From the NCBI RefSeq assembly GCF_000764185.1, contig NZ_JQEC01000011.1:62001-126000 (forward strand): a stretch of 64,000 nt of DNA, given 5' to 3'. The position numbers and the translations under genes are program-made. The DNA comes from Colwellia psychrerythraea. Lineage in GTDB: Bacteria; Pseudomonadota; Gammaproteobacteria; Enterobacterales; Alteromonadaceae. This document shows, piece by piece, positions 36,872 to 47,373 of the stretch. The stretch's first letter is position 1. Every line of letters begins with the position of its first letter. The notes under the pieces are model-generated. The model did not search any database. It was not told the DNA's origin and was given only the letters and a program-made list of their open reading frames with translations.

Positions 36872-37312
36872 TTAAAAATTATTTTTACTTTCAATTGCTA
36901 GTAATAGCCAAGCTAACGCAAACGCAATACCACCGAAGGGGGTTATTTTACCGATAGCTGCAAGTTCAAAAAATGATTTAATATATATTACGCCGCAAAA
37001 AAGCAAAATTCCGGTGACAAAAGCAATACAAGCACTAAGTAATACCTTAGAGGGTTCAGCTACTTTCAGCCAAACTAATGTTACTAATAACGCAAGCGTA
37101 TGAAAAAATTGATATTGTAGTGCTGTTGCTAAGCTAGATTGTACATTTACTGGTAATGTTTGACCGCCGTGAGCCAGCCAAGCGCCGAATAGTACAGAAA
37201 AACAACCACTGATACCAACAAAAAACATCATACTTTTGAGTAAAGTAGTGCTAGCCGCTAATTTTAGCTGTGGCTTATTTATATTAGTGCTGCTCACGTT
37301 AGGGCTGTTCAT
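36872..37312 (-). CDS. ygdD: DUF423 family membrane protein (YgdD-like)
   Basis: This 146-residue protein has four hydrophobic segments and the DUF423 pattern (SGCFSVLFGAWLAHGG, ALQYQFFHTLALL, ITPFGGIAFALAWLLLA). The function is unknown. Its ATG overlaps the stop of the hydrolase gene by 4 bases (ATGA), so the two are co-translated. In E. coli ygdD likewise stands between gcvA and rlmM. The hydrolase gene is an addition here. Confidence 0.88.
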   Translation of the reverse strand: MNSPNVSSTNINKPQLKLAASTTLLKSMMFFVGISGCFSVLFGAWLAHGGQTLPVNVQSSLATALQYQFFHTLALLVTLVWLKVAEPSKVLLSACIAFVTGILLFCGVIYIKSFFELAAIGKITPFGGIAFALAWLLLAIESKNNF

Positions 37313-38079
37313 AATTTTTCCTCATGTTCGACTTTGCTATCTAAAAGTACCTGATTAATAAAGTAGACAATTTCCTCAACAGCGCACTTCATATGAGCCT
37401 GCAAAGTAAAACCTGATTTAACTCTGGGTTTGAAACTGTGATCGCCATCAGCTAAAAACACACACTGGCAGTGCTCAGCCAGTTGATAGCTGAGGATCTC
37501 TTCTTTATTCCCCAAGGTATCGCGGTCACCCTGTACAATGAGGATTGGCTTACTAGCACCAAACAATGGTTCAAGTCGAAGTTTTTCTGGTTTTTTCGTC
37601 GGGTGAAACGGATAACCTAAACAAAAAACAGCAGATATTTTATTGAATAAATTGACATCTAATACTTCAGGGTCCGCCACTAAGTTTGCTGCTACTCTAG
37701 AACCCATTGATTTTCCACCAATGAACAAAGGCAGTTCCTTATTACTGCTGTGTTTAACTACATGCCCAACAACGGCTTGATAACAAGGCAACAACTTAGG
37801 CATTCTATCTGGGGGATATTTTTTCCCCGTTAGTGCCCTTTTATCCATAAATGGAAAATTAAATCGTATTACATTGATACTTGCCTTATTAAGTAATAAA
37901 GCAATTTTAGCCATAAACTCGTGAGTCATATTTGCACCAGCACCGTGTGCAAAAATCACCTGTGCGGTAGCATTGTCGACAGTATCCCAAATTATATTGA
38001 TATCACAGCCATCAACTCCACTTATAACTTGTGATTTTACTTGAATATTTACTTGTCTCTTTTCTTGCATTGATGCCAT
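37309..38079 (-). CDS. Alpha/beta hydrolase (dienelactone hydrolase-like)
   Basis: This protein of 256 residues starts at ATG 38079, which overlaps the gcvA stop (TAATG). A longer frame upstream lies inside gcvA and is rejected. It shows FAHGAGANMTHEFM (oxyanion region, near residues 42-55), the nucleophile elbow GGKSMGSRVAA (Ser near 122), the acid region VQGDRDTLG and the His in ADGDHSFKPR. This fits the KANL3/Tex30 or dienelactone-hydrolase-like group. The substrate is unknown. It is sandwiched in an operon gcvA-hydrolase-DUF423. Confidence 0.85.
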   Translation of the reverse strand: MASMQEKRQVNIQVKSQVISGVDGCDINIIWDTVDNATAQVIFAHGAGANMTHEFMAKIALLLNKASINVIRFNFPFMDKRALTGKKYPPDRMPKLLPCYQAVVGHVVKHSSNKELPLFIGGKSMGSRVAANLVADPEVLDVNLFNKISAVFCLGYPFHPTKKPEKLRLEPLFGASKPILIVQGDRDTLGNKEEILSYQLAEHCQCVFLADGDHSFKPRVKSGFTLQAHMKCAVEEIVYFINQVLLDSKVEHEEKL

Positions 38080-39011
38080 TAACTTATTTGTCCATCGGTG
38101 ATTTGCTCTTGCTCTGCTTCTACCATGTCTAACATCCACTGCCTAAAAGCATCAATTTTAGCATTATCTTTTTGATTCTCACGACATACTATGAAATACG
38201 CATTTTTACTCACTAGAACATCATTAAAGGGGCATACTAAACGGCCTGAATCAATATCGGGCTTGGCCAGTACACTATAAGCCAAAGCAACACCCTGCCC
38301 GTGCAACGCCGCTTGTAAAACCATGGCAGAATGACTAAAAATCGGCCCATGGTTAACGTTGGCGCCTTTTACGCCAACTTGTTTAAACCAGCGTTTCCAG
38401 TCTTTTCGCGATGTATCATGTAGTAAATTATGTTCTGACAAGTCGTCTAAAGACAACAGCGGCGGTTTACCATTAGCCGAGTTTTCTTGTATTAATAGTG
38501 GAGAACAAACGGGAATGAGGTATTCAGTATTCAGTTTATCGGCATGAATATTTGGCCAGCGCCCACGACCATAATAAATAGCAACATCGACATCTTCGGT
38601 CAATGAATTCTCTGGTTGGTCAACCGCCTTGATCCTAACATCAATATCTTCATGTAATGCATTAAAAGCGGTTAACCGAGGAACTAACCATTGAATGGCA
38701 AAACTCGCTTGTGAACTTACGGTTATCGCCCCTTTGGCACCACGAGCTAATAAGCGCTCCGTAGCTTCATGTATAGAGGTAAAAATATCTTTTATATCTA
38801 AGTAATAAGACTGCCCCTCCTCAGTGAGCAGCAAGGCTCGATTTTTTCGCATAAACAATTTAATGCCTAAATGCTCTTCTAAAGCTTTAATTTGATGGCT
38901 TATTGCTGCTTGCGTAACAAAAAGCTCTTCTGCTGCCCGCGTAAAGCTGAGCTGCCTTGCTGATGCTTCAAATGCTCGCAAAGCTTTTAGGGGTGGGAGT
39001 CTATTAGCCAA
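38079..39011 (-). CDS. gcvA: LysR family regulator GcvA
   Basis: This 310-residue LysR-type regulator has an N-terminal HTH (FTRAAEELFVTQAAISHQIKALEEHLG-like, residues 23-49) and a C-terminal effector domain. The sequence and the neighbours (DUF423 gene, rlmM) identify GcvA, which in E. coli controls the glycine cleavage operon and the small RNA GcvB. A perfect inverted repeat containing ATTAG and CTAAT lies 80-106 bp upstream, the core recognised by GcvA, so autoregulation is likely. No gcv genes are in the window. Confidence 0.88.
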   Translation of the reverse strand: MANRLPPLKALRAFEASARQLSFTRAAEELFVTQAAISHQIKALEEHLGIKLFMRKNRALLLTEEGQSYYLDIKDIFTSIHEATERLLARGAKGAITVSSQASFAIQWLVPRLTAFNALHEDIDVRIKAVDQPENSLTEDVDVAIYYGRGRWPNIHADKLNTEYLIPVCSPLLIQENSANGKPPLLSLDDLSEHNLLHDTSRKDWKRWFKQVGVKGANVNHGPIFSHSAMVLQAALHGQGVALAYSVLAKPDIDSGRLVCPFNDVLVSKNAYFIVCRENQKDNAKIDAFRQWMLDMVEAEQEQITDGQIS

Positions 39012-39090
39012 AGGTCACCTGGTAGTTATTTATATCATTAAAAATATGCGCGTAAAAACTGCATAAAAACCTAGAAAGGGAGCATAACAA

Positions 39091-39117
39091 TTATTCATTA
39101 GTTTTTCTAATGAATAA
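39091..39117. promoter_or_regulatory. GcvA-type operator upstream of gcvA
   Basis: TTATTCATTAG-TTTTT-CTAATGAATAA is an 11-bp perfect inverted repeat with the CTAAT core known for GcvA and the LysR-type geometry. It lies between gcvA and a divergent candidate small RNA and may serve both. Confidence 0.65.
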
Positions 39118-39167
39118 CATTATTTTAAGTCATTTTTATTTTGTAATAAACTTGCGTATTATTCAAA

Positions 39168-39246
39168 CCGTAGATGAAGGACATCATCTCAACGTTTTAT
39201 GAAACTCAGGTACAGCGTGTGCTCCCAACCCACACGCTTTATTTTG
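39168..39246 (+). ncRNA. Candidate small RNA divergent from gcvA
   Basis: A TATTAT -10 box at 39157-39162 is followed by about 80 nt ending in a Rho-independent terminator (AGCGTGTG at 39214-39221 paired with CACACGCT at 39231-39238, then TTATTTT). Near the 5' end AGATGA-AGGACA-TCATCT (39172-39189) forms a hairpin with AGGA in the loop, a possible CsrA site. E. coli encodes GcvB divergently from gcvA. No similarity to GcvB sequence is evident here, and this RNA would be much shorter. It could instead be a terminated leader for the gene at 39333. Confidence 0.45.
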
Positions 39247-39332
39247 AAGAGTAAAACCAGCGCGAGAAAAAGTCCTAATAAATCTATCCGTTATTATAAA
39301 TTTATTATTAGGTCATTAAAAGGACAAACAAC

Positions 39333-39620
39333 ATGAAACAAAGCATTAAAAAAACTAACTTACTTGTCGTATTATTCGCCACTACTTTATTTAGTACTGT
39401 AGCCACTGCTGCCGTACCCAAAACAGCACTTGTTAAAGCTGAGCCAGTTAATCAAACTCAACTAACAACTGCTGCTCATAGCAATCTTAAATTATCTTTC
39501 GCACCAGTAAAAATTAATTACACGCAACAGACCACAGGCTCAGGCCTTGCCATACAGAAGCAAGCGGCAAAGCAAAATCAGGCTGTTACGTTAACTAAAA
39601 CAAGATTAATGGCTGAATAA
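39333..39620 (+). CDS. Small secreted protein of unknown function
   Basis: This 95-residue protein has a clear signal peptide (residues 1-26, ending ATAA) and a low-complexity mature part rich in Gln, Thr, Lys and Ala. No family is recognised. A good ribosome-binding site (AAAAGGACAAAC) precedes the ATG. It is a single-gene unit ending in the terminator at 39778-39818, downstream of the candidate small RNA. Confidence 0.6.
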   Translation: MKQSIKKTNLLVVLFATTLFSTVATAAVPKTALVKAEPVNQTQLTTAAHSNLKLSFAPVKINYTQQTTGSGLAIQKQAAKQNQAVTLTKTRLMAE

Positions 39621-39777
39621 TTAAATTCAACTACACTGATTGAATCACACGGCGTTAAAGCAACGCTAATAAGGTGACTATCAATCTACATGTCGGTGCC
39701 TATTTGCCAGCATGTTACCACATTTCAAAATGCTCGCACATTACTGAAGTAAGATCTTAATAGTTAAGATCGAAAAC

Positions 39778-39818
39778 AAAAAAAGGTGTCCTAACGATAA
39801 GTTATGACACCTTTTTTA
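39778..39818 (+). terminator. Terminator after the small secreted protein gene
   Basis: AAAAAAGGTGTC (39779-39790) pairs with GACACCTTTTTT (39806-39817); the loop can also pair internally (TAAC with GTTA). It is the main feature of the 320-bp gap between 39620 and kdsA. Nothing else was seen there. Confidence 0.85.
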
Positions 39819-39941
39819 TTTGTTTAAATTATTTATTTAAACAAATGTTTTGAAAGTTAATTAACTTAAAAACCTATGAGTTACATCCAGCTTAAATCAT
39901 CAAGTAGTAAACAGAAATAACATTACTACTAGCGACTAACA

Positions 39942-40793
<852 letters not shown>

Positions 40794-41002
40794 CTAAAGG
40801 AGTATTTCTAACAAGATAGTGTAATTATATTACCTAAAATGCACTAAAAATAAGTTCAAAGTAATGCATCAGCTTTAAGCTGTATAAATCAAGTTAAAGG
40901 AAAAAGTACGGAGTTGATACTTATCAATTAGAAAAGTATCAATGAGTACTTTTGACGCCTAAATTTCTTCATACAGCAACAAGAAGAAGCTTTACTAGCA
41001 AA

Positions 41003-42265
41003 TTAACTTCCGATTATACGAAGTAACTGTCCACAAATCCAAGCCATATAGGTACCTAATGCATAACCTAATACCGCAAGCAATACACCAACAGGCGCTA
41101 ATGAAGGATGGAACGCCGAAGCTATAACAGGTGCAGATGCTGCTCCACCAATATTCGCTTTACTGCCCACGGCTAGGTAGAAGATAGGTGCTTTAATCAT
41201 TTTACCAACAATAAACAATAAAATAATATGTATTGCCATCCAAATTAAACCAATAACCACATATTTAGGAGCTTCAGCAATTTGCGTGATATCCATATGC
41301 AAACCAATAGTGGCAACTAAAATATATAAAAAACTGCTACCCACTTTTGAAGCACCAGCATGTTCAAGCTGTCTTACTCTAGTGAAAGATAAACTTAAAC
41401 CAATAGTGGTTACTACAACAATAATCCAGAATAATTTACTATGTAGACTGAATTTTTTCAATTCTGGGTAGTTTAGTTGGAAGAATGGTACCAATAAATC
41501 AGCTAAAAAGTGTGCAAACCCTGCAGCACCAAAAGCAACAGCAAGAATAAGCATAAAGTCTTTTAACTCTGGCGTTCTTTTATTTTCTCGTTCATTCGCT
41601 TCAACTTTAGCGATAAGTTTATCAATACCTGAAGTATCAGCACCACTTTTAGCATCAATAGCCTTATGGTTAGCAGCAATATATAAGAGACCCGCCATCC
41701 AGAGGTTTGCCACCACAATATCTACAGTTACCATGATAGTGAAAATTTTGCCATCAGCTTCAAAAATTTCTTTCATCGCCAACATATTCGCGCCACCGCC
41801 AATCCAGCTCCCTGCCAATGCAGCCATACCACGCCAAACAGCTTCTGGACCAGTAACACCAATTAACTCAGGCCAAATTGCAGAGACAATTAATAAAGAA
41901 ATTGGTCCACCAATTACAACACCAATAGTACCGGTTATAAACATAATTAGCGCTTTGCTACCAAGGCCTGCAATAGCTTTAATATCTATACTTAATGTTA
42001 ATAGTACTAGGCAAGCTGGTAGCAGGAAGTATTTTGCAACTTCATCAACTTGGCTAACTTCGGCGCTAACGATGCCAAAGGTGTTTAATAAGGAAGGTAA
42101 CAAGTAGCACATTAACAATGCAGGTACGTATTTATAAAATTTTTGGCAAGCAGAGTTTTTACTGGTTGAAGTATAAAACACAAAGCCAAGAATCAGCGCT
42201 AAAAGTCCAAGTACTACTGCGTCATTTGTGATGAGTGGCGCAACCGCCACAATATTTTCTTGCAT
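41003..42265 (-). CDS. DUF819 family membrane protein
   Basis: This 420-residue protein has about 11 hydrophobic segments and the DUF819 (YjcL-like) motifs GSWIGGGANMLAMKEIF near residues 152-168 and GSKANIGGAASAPVIASAF near 375-393. It is probably a transporter; the substrate is unknown. A charged cytoplasmic loop lies near residues 200-235 (KLIAKVEANERENKRT). It is an accessory insertion between sirB1 and kdsA. Confidence 0.85.
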   Translation of the reverse strand: MQENIVAVAPLITNDAVVLGLLALILGFVFYTSTSKNSACQKFYKYVPALLMCYLLPSLLNTFGIVSAEVSQVDEVAKYFLLPACLVLLTLSIDIKAIAGLGSKALIMFITGTIGVVIGGPISLLIVSAIWPELIGVTGPEAVWRGMAALAGSWIGGGANMLAMKEIFEADGKIFTIMVTVDIVVANLWMAGLLYIAANHKAIDAKSGADTSGIDKLIAKVEANERENKRTPELKDFMLILAVAFGAAGFAHFLADLLVPFFQLNYPELKKFSLHSKLFWIIVVVTTIGLSLSFTRVRQLEHAGASKVGSSFLYILVATIGLHMDITQIAEAPKYVVIGLIWMAIHIILLFIVGKMIKAPIFYLAVGSKANIGGAASAPVIASAFHPSLAPVGVLLAVLGYALGTYMAWICGQLLRIIGS

Positions 42266-42309
42266 TATATTACCTTTTATCTTTATTTTTATTTTTGATG
42301 AACTAAAAA

Positions 42310-43131
42310 TTAATGGAGTACGTTATTGACCACGTCAATTTTTTCAAGTTGGAGTTTCAATATTTTCGCTGCAGGATCTTTTGGGCATTGCTCTACGAAG
42401 TAGCGATAATCATCAACCGCTACCTTAAAGCAATCGAGCTGGTGAAGTAAAAAGCCACGTTCTCTACGTTGTAATGGATCATCTGGGTTTAATGAGACGA
42501 TAATATCAACGCACGTTAGTGCCTTATCAAATACTTGTTCACGAATAAACATATTTTTCAGTGCTGACAAATGCTCTACCAATGCGACATTATCATCAAT
42601 AGCTTTTAAGTCTTGCTCACCTGGGTCACCTGATAATTCATCTAAGCGTACATCAAGTTCATTCCAGTCTAGTGACTCGCCGGTTACCGCATCAAAAATT
42701 ATAGCGTACTGTTCATCGCAACATAAACGCACCATAATTTTATTAGGAACAAAGACTAAATCAGTTTCAAAACCACAAGCTGATATAATTTCTTGAACTA
42801 AAGCCGCTTTAACAATAGGTGACATAGCACGCTGGTTCAGTGCTTTTGCCACCCTATAAGCAGAAATAGGCCAAGAAGTTTGATACCTGTCGATAAACAA
42901 GTGCTGAAAGTACAATTCGTTAAGTAAAGCTTCAGCTTTTTCTAATGGTGATTCAAGTTCACTAATGACAGCAAAACATTGGCTGATAATTGTTTCTAAA
43001 CTATCAAGAGATGCATCTGCTTTCACATTCACCTCGGCACTATCAGCAAAAACATACTCTTCAAGTAAAACAAGTTTTTGCAGCAAATCTTTATCTACTG
43101 ACTTTAATTCTGATAAAAACAATTCATTCAT
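42310..43131 (-). CDS. sirB1: SirB1 family protein (transglutaminase-like / TPR)
   Basis: This 273-residue cytosolic protein belongs to the SirB1/YchA family, with an N-terminal transglutaminase-like region and C-terminal TPR-like helices (EQVFDKALTCVDIIVSLNPDD, RERGFLLHQLDCFKVAVDDY). The position where other family members show NP-x-x-SIS is not conserved in an obvious way here (RYQTSWPISAYRVAKAL), so enzyme activity is uncertain. It neighbours sirB2 and prmC as in E. coli. Confidence 0.85.
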   Translation of the reverse strand: MNELFLSELKSVDKDLLQKLVLLEEYVFADSAEVNVKADASLDSLETIISQCFAVISELESPLEKAEALLNELYFQHLFIDRYQTSWPISAYRVAKALNQRAMSPIVKAALVQEIISACGFETDLVFVPNKIMVRLCCDEQYAIIFDAVTGESLDWNELDVRLDELSGDPGEQDLKAIDDNVALVEHLSALKNMFIREQVFDKALTCVDIIVSLNPDDPLQRRERGFLLHQLDCFKVAVDDYRYFVEQCPKDPAAKILKLQLEKIDVVNNVLH

Positions 43132-43193
43132 AACAGCTTATTAATATAACTCCATTGGTTACTCGAACTTTATATCCTAAAGTTTTTTAGCTT

Positions 43194-43559
43194 TTAGCTA
43201 AAAAACATCGCTTCTCGTGTCATCGCTAAACGCACAATTAACATAACCCAACCCATGGCACCTAAAAAACCAAGAATTTGCATTGGCTTATTACGTGCTA
43301 ATTTCAAGGTATAATAACCAGTAAAAATATAAGCAAACAAGGCTAGTATTTTTTCAGCTAACCACATATGTTCCATTGGGTTTAAATGCAATTTCACCGC
43401 TAATGTAATACCAGCAATAAGTAAAAATGTATCAATAACGTGAGGGCTGATTTTTAACCATTTACGGCCAAGGCTTTTTGATTCAATTAGCGTTAAAATA
43501 AAGCGATAAGTAAATAATGCAATACTCAGTACTGCTAGGGTAATATGTAAATGTTTCAA
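43194..43559 (-). CDS. sirB2: SirB2 family membrane protein (YchQ-like)
   Basis: This 121-residue protein has four hydrophobic segments and the SirB2 pattern (HLHITLAVLSIALFTYRF, KISPHVIDTFLLIAGITLA, GFLGAMGWVMLIVRLAM). The function is unknown. It lies between prmC and sirB1 in the conserved hemA cluster. Confidence 0.88.
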   Translation of the reverse strand: MKHLHITLAVLSIALFTYRFILTLIESKSLGRKWLKISPHVIDTFLLIAGITLAVKLHLNPMEHMWLAEKILALFAYIFTGYYTLKLARNKPMQILGFLGAMGWVMLIVRLAMTREAMFFS

Positions 43560-43677
43560 TGCTCTTCCTTTATTATAAATATTTCGCTCGTAGTTTAGCG
43601 AACTTACGTTATCAAATCGTTTTAAAGTGTAAACCTGAAATATAAATGGACTATTTTTCTAATTTATCCGTATTAAT

Positions 43678-44544
43678 CTAGGCTTTATTGGCCCAAGTTA
43701 TGCGGTCATGACCATTAAAATCTTTTACTGTTTTCGCGTTAGCATAACCTAAACTGGTTAATAAGTTGCGAACAGCGTCACCTTGTTGGTAGCCATGCTC
43801 AAAAAAAAGCGCACCTTGAGGTTTAAGAAAGTTTAGTGCTTGTTGCGCAATGTGTTTAATATCGCCAAGCCCTTGTTCATCAGCTATTAACGCAGATTCT
43901 GGCTCAAAACGAACATCACCTTGGCTTAAGTTTTCATCTAAGGCATCGATGTAAGGAGGGTTAGAAACTATCAGGTTAAACTTACGTTGTTCAACAGCGC
44001 TAAACCAGTCACTTTGAAAAATATTGACTTGGGTTAGTCGTAAATTTTCAGCATTTTTTTGTGCTAGTTTCACTGCATCAAGACTAAAGTCAATAGCATC
44101 AACTTGCCATTTAGGTTGCTCTGAAGCTAATGCGAGTGCTATTGCCCCCGTACCGGTACCGAGATCTAAGCAATGTAATGACTCCACCTCAGCAAACTGT
44201 TCTAGCACTAACTCAACCAAAACTTCTGTATCAGGTCGCGGAATAAGTGTTGCCGGCGAAACAAAAAAAGGCAATGACCAAAACTCTTTAATTCCGACTA
44301 TATAAGCGATAGGCTCACCAAAAACCCGTCTTTTTAATAGGGCTAGGTAGTGCTGTTCATCTTGCTTAACAAGTTCTTTTTCAGGCCAGGTTAGTAAGTA
44401 ACTACGCTCTTTATTGAGCACAAATGCTAATAGAATTTGTGCATCGAGCTTAGCGCTATCTGAACAGGAAGCTAATTGCTCCTGTCCATGTATTATCCAA
44501 TTAACTATGGAGGTGTTTTTCTCTGACATCACAGACAAGGTCAA
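43678..44544 (-). CDS. prmC: Peptide chain release factor N5-glutamine methyltransferase PrmC
   Basis: This 288-residue SAM-dependent enzyme methylates the GGQ glutamine of RF1 and RF2. It shows an N-terminal helical domain, then the SAM-binding LDLGTGTGAIALALA near residues 121-135 and the substrate motif IVSNPPYIDA near 189-198. It is placed 2 bp after prfA, whose product is its substrate; ATG 44529 is an alternative start. Confidence 0.95.
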   Translation of the reverse strand: MTLSVMSEKNTSIVNWIIHGQEQLASCSDSAKLDAQILLAFVLNKERSYLLTWPEKELVKQDEQHYLALLKRRVFGEPIAYIVGIKEFWSLPFFVSPATLIPRPDTEVLVELVLEQFAEVESLHCLDLGTGTGAIALALASEQPKWQVDAIDFSLDAVKLAQKNAENLRLTQVNIFQSDWFSAVEQRKFNLIVSNPPYIDALDENLSQGDVRFEPESALIADEQGLGDIKHIAQQALNFLKPQGALFFEHGYQQGDAVRNLLTSLGYANAKTVKDFNGHDRITWANKA

Positions 44545-44546
44545 GC

Positions 44547-45635
44547 TTAGTTTTGTTCAGCTAATTCAGCTAATAAGTCGGCTTGGTTTTCTTGCATCAT
44601 CGGTTCCATAATCAAGTGTAAACTACCTTCCATGATCTCGTTTAAACGATATAAAGTCAGATTAATGCGATGATCACTCATTCGCCCTTGTGGGAAGTTA
44701 TAAGTACGAATACGCTCCGAACGATCACCACTGGCAACTAAATTACGACGTGATGATTCTTCTTCACTACGGCGTTTTTCATCTTCAGCTTGTTGAAGGC
44801 GAGCTTGCAATACTGACATAGCCTGAGCTCTGTTTTTATGCTGTGAACGCTGTTCTTGACACTCAACCACAACGCCCGAAGGAATATGGGTAATACGGAT
44901 AGCTGAATCTGTTTTATTAACATGCTGACCACCCGCGCCTGAAGCACGGAAAGTATCAATTTTCAAATCAGCTTTATTAATTTCAATGGCATCTGCTTCA
45001 GGAATTTCAGGCATAACCACGACGGTACAAGCTGAGGTATGTACTCTGCCTTGAGATTCTGTTTCTGGTACACGCTGTACACGATGACCACCAGATTCAA
45101 ATTTCATATGGCCGTAAACGCCTTCGCCATTGATTTTCATGATCAGCTCTTTATAACCACCCTGCTCACTTTCATTGCAATTCATGACTTCAATTTTCCA
45201 GCCTTTCTTTTCAGAGTAACGGCTGTACATTCTAAATAAATCTCCAGCAAAAATAGCTGCTTCATCACCACCGGCACCGGCACGAATTTCAACAAAACAG
45301 TTGTTATCGTCATTTGGATCGCGTGGTAGTAATAATATTTGTAATTCATCGGCAATGTCTGCAACGGCTTTTTTTGCTTCTTTATATTCTTCCTGTGCCA
45401 TTTCTCGCATATCAGGATCTTCATCTTTAAGCATCATTTCTGCCGTGGAAAAATCATCTTCAGCATTTTTATAATTATTAAAAACAGAAGTTACTGCATC
45501 AAGTTGCTTAAACTCTTGAGATAAAGCACGAAACTTGTCTTGGTTACTAATGATTGCAGGATCGGATAATAAGGCTTGCACTTCTTCGAAACGCTCTACT
45601 AGCACTTCAAGTTTTTGATAAACTGATGATTTCAT
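44547..45635 (-). CDS. prfA: Peptide chain release factor 1
   Basis: This 362-residue RF1 reads UAG and UAA stop codons. The catalytic motif is [18 protein letters not shown] (GGQ near residue 236), with a downstream [14 protein letters not shown]. The family N-terminal domain is [21 protein letters not shown]-like. Length equals E. coli RF1 (360). It lies 276 bp after hemA on the same strand, an unusually wide gap compared with the tight hemA-prfA linkage in enterics, so it may have its own promoter. Confidence 0.96.
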   Translation of the reverse strand: MKSSVYQKLEVLVERFEEVQALLSDPAIISNQDKFRALSQEFKQLDAVTSVFNNYKNAEDDFSTAEMMLKDEDPDMREMAQEEYKEAKKAVADIADELQILLLPRDPNDDNNCFVEIRAGAGGDEAAIFAGDLFRMYSRYSEKKGWKIEVMNCNESEQGGYKELIMKINGEGVYGHMKFESGGHRVQRVPETESQGRVHTSACTVVVMPEIPEADAIEINKADLKIDTFRASGAGGQHVNKTDSAIRITHIPSGVVVECQEQRSQHKNRAQAMSVLQARLQQAEDEKRRSEEESSRRNLVASGDRSERIRTYNFPQGRMSDHRINLTLYRLNEIMEGSLHLIMEPMMQENQADLLAELAEQN

Positions 45636-45911
45636 TAAAAATGTTCTTATATTTTAGATGAGAAAAACTAAATTGCCGCTATTCTACCACAGTAATAGCA
45701 ATTAAATTAATTAAGGTGGCAGAATTCAATCAGAATAAATTTTCTAAAACAAGATGCTTGATTATATGGCAGTTGTCTATCACGATTAAAAAAAATGACA
45801 TTACCCGGAACTTAAGTAATTATAAAACAATTACTTAGCTAGAGTAATGGGAATATTAACGTGAAGCAACAATATTAAAAATAAGAGTCTTAGGCAGGTA
45901 AAAGCAAACCG

Positions 45912-47180
45912 CTAATCTTGTGAATCAATATTAAAGATATCACGTAAATACAGAAGTTTATCAAGTTCACCGCCTTGGGCAGCAGACTGGAGTGCGCTGG
46001 TAGGTGCATGCATGAACTTATTGGTAAGTTTAGTGGCAAATTCAGCTAAGACTGCCTCTGATTTTTTACCATTTTTTAATTGGATTAGTGCTTTTTCAAG
46101 TAAAACGTCACGGTTGTCTAAACACTGTTTACGATAATTAATGACGGTATCTTGGGTGTTTAAACCGCGTAACCAGGCCATAAAATTATCAGACTGGCTA
46201 TTAACAATACTTTCAGCTTGCACAGCAGCCTTACGGCGGTTTTCTATATTTTTAGCAATAATGCCTTGTAAGTCATCAACAGTATATAAAAATACATCTT
46301 CAAGTTCTGATACTTGTTCTTCTATATCTCGAGGTACAGCAAGGTCAACCATAAAGATGGGTTGGTGTTTACGTGACGCTAAAGCTTGCTCAACCATACC
46401 TTTGCCTATGATAGGTAACGTAGAGCCGGTAGAGCTGATAACAATATCAGCATTACACATATGTTCAGGTATTTGCGCTAAGGTGATGACATCAGCACCT
46501 ATTTTTTTAGCCATGTTTTCAGCACGCGCTAAAGTTCTGTTAGCTACCGTAATTTTACCAACATTATTTTCATATAAATGTTTGGCAACTAACTCAATAG
46601 TTTCACCCGCACCAACAAGCAATACCTTAGTTTTTTCAAGACCGCCAAAAATATGTTTAGCTAAATTTACTGAAGCAAAAGCAACAGATACTGCGCTAGC
46701 ACCTATTTCTGTTTCTGTACGAACTTGCTTGGCCACGCCAAAAGTGCGTTGAAATAACCTATCCATCACTAATGACATAGAGCCTGCAGCTTTCGCTTGG
46801 CTATAGGCTTGTTTCATTTGTCCAAGGATTTGTGGCTCGCCTAAAACAAGGGAGTCTAAACCACAAGCAACGCGCATCATGTGATTAACGGCTTGCTGAT
46901 CTTTATGCCAATATAGGCTAGGTAAAATGGTTGAGGCTGGTACGTTGTGATAATTTTCTAACCATTGAATAAGGCGTTGCTGAGTCACTTCAAAGTCGCC
47001 ATCTTGTACTAAATAGAGTTCGGTTCTATTACAGGTAGAAAGTATTGCAACTTCACGGCACTGAACTGCATTAAGCATCTCTTGTAGGGCGATGGAAAGC
47101 TTATCTGGATTAAAAGATATTTTTTCTCTTACCGCAACAGGTGCAGTTTTATGATTAATTCCAACAGCAACAATGGACAA
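45912..47180 (-). CDS. hemA: Glutamyl-tRNA reductase
   Basis: This 422-residue NADPH-dependent enzyme makes glutamate-1-semialdehyde, the first step of C5 tetrapyrrole synthesis. It shows GINHKTAPVAVREKISF at the start, the nucleophile Cys in LSTCNRTELY near residue 50, CGLDSLVLGEPQILGQMKQAY and the NADPH loop VLLVGAGETIELVAKHL. It is divergent from lolB with 193 bp between them, as in E. coli. Confidence 0.96.
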   Translation of the reverse strand: MSIVAVGINHKTAPVAVREKISFNPDKLSIALQEMLNAVQCREVAILSTCNRTELYLVQDGDFEVTQQRLIQWLENYHNVPASTILPSLYWHKDQQAVNHMMRVACGLDSLVLGEPQILGQMKQAYSQAKAAGSMSLVMDRLFQRTFGVAKQVRTETEIGASAVSVAFASVNLAKHIFGGLEKTKVLLVGAGETIELVAKHLYENNVGKITVANRTLARAENMAKKIGADVITLAQIPEHMCNADIVISSTGSTLPIIGKGMVEQALASRKHQPIFMVDLAVPRDIEEQVSELEDVFLYTVDDLQGIIAKNIENRRKAAVQAESIVNSQSDNFMAWLRGLNTQDTVINYRKQCLDNRDVLLEKALIQLKNGKKSEAVLAEFATKLTNKFMHAPTSALQSAAQGGELDKLLYLRDIFNIDSQD

Positions 47181-47373
47181 AGTAATAAACCTATTTTGTA
47201 AACATTTTCGACAAGTGTTTTAAACTTGTATTAACTCGTAGGGCAAGTATAACTCAAGATCCGCTATTAAAATATGATCTGGGATAAAAGACCCTAAAAA
47301 TAGTACAGCTATTTACAAGTACCAAATAGCTATGTTTCAATAACAATTATCATAGTGTTAACAGCTTACTCCA

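Noticed and set aside
39168-39246. Identification as GcvB
   Set aside because: The position fits, but the GU-rich seed region and the length of about 200 nt of GcvB are missing.
46141-46752. Plus-strand ORF of 203 codons inside hemA
   Set aside because: It is antisense to a well-conserved gene, with no ribosome-binding site and a composition typical of a shadow frame.
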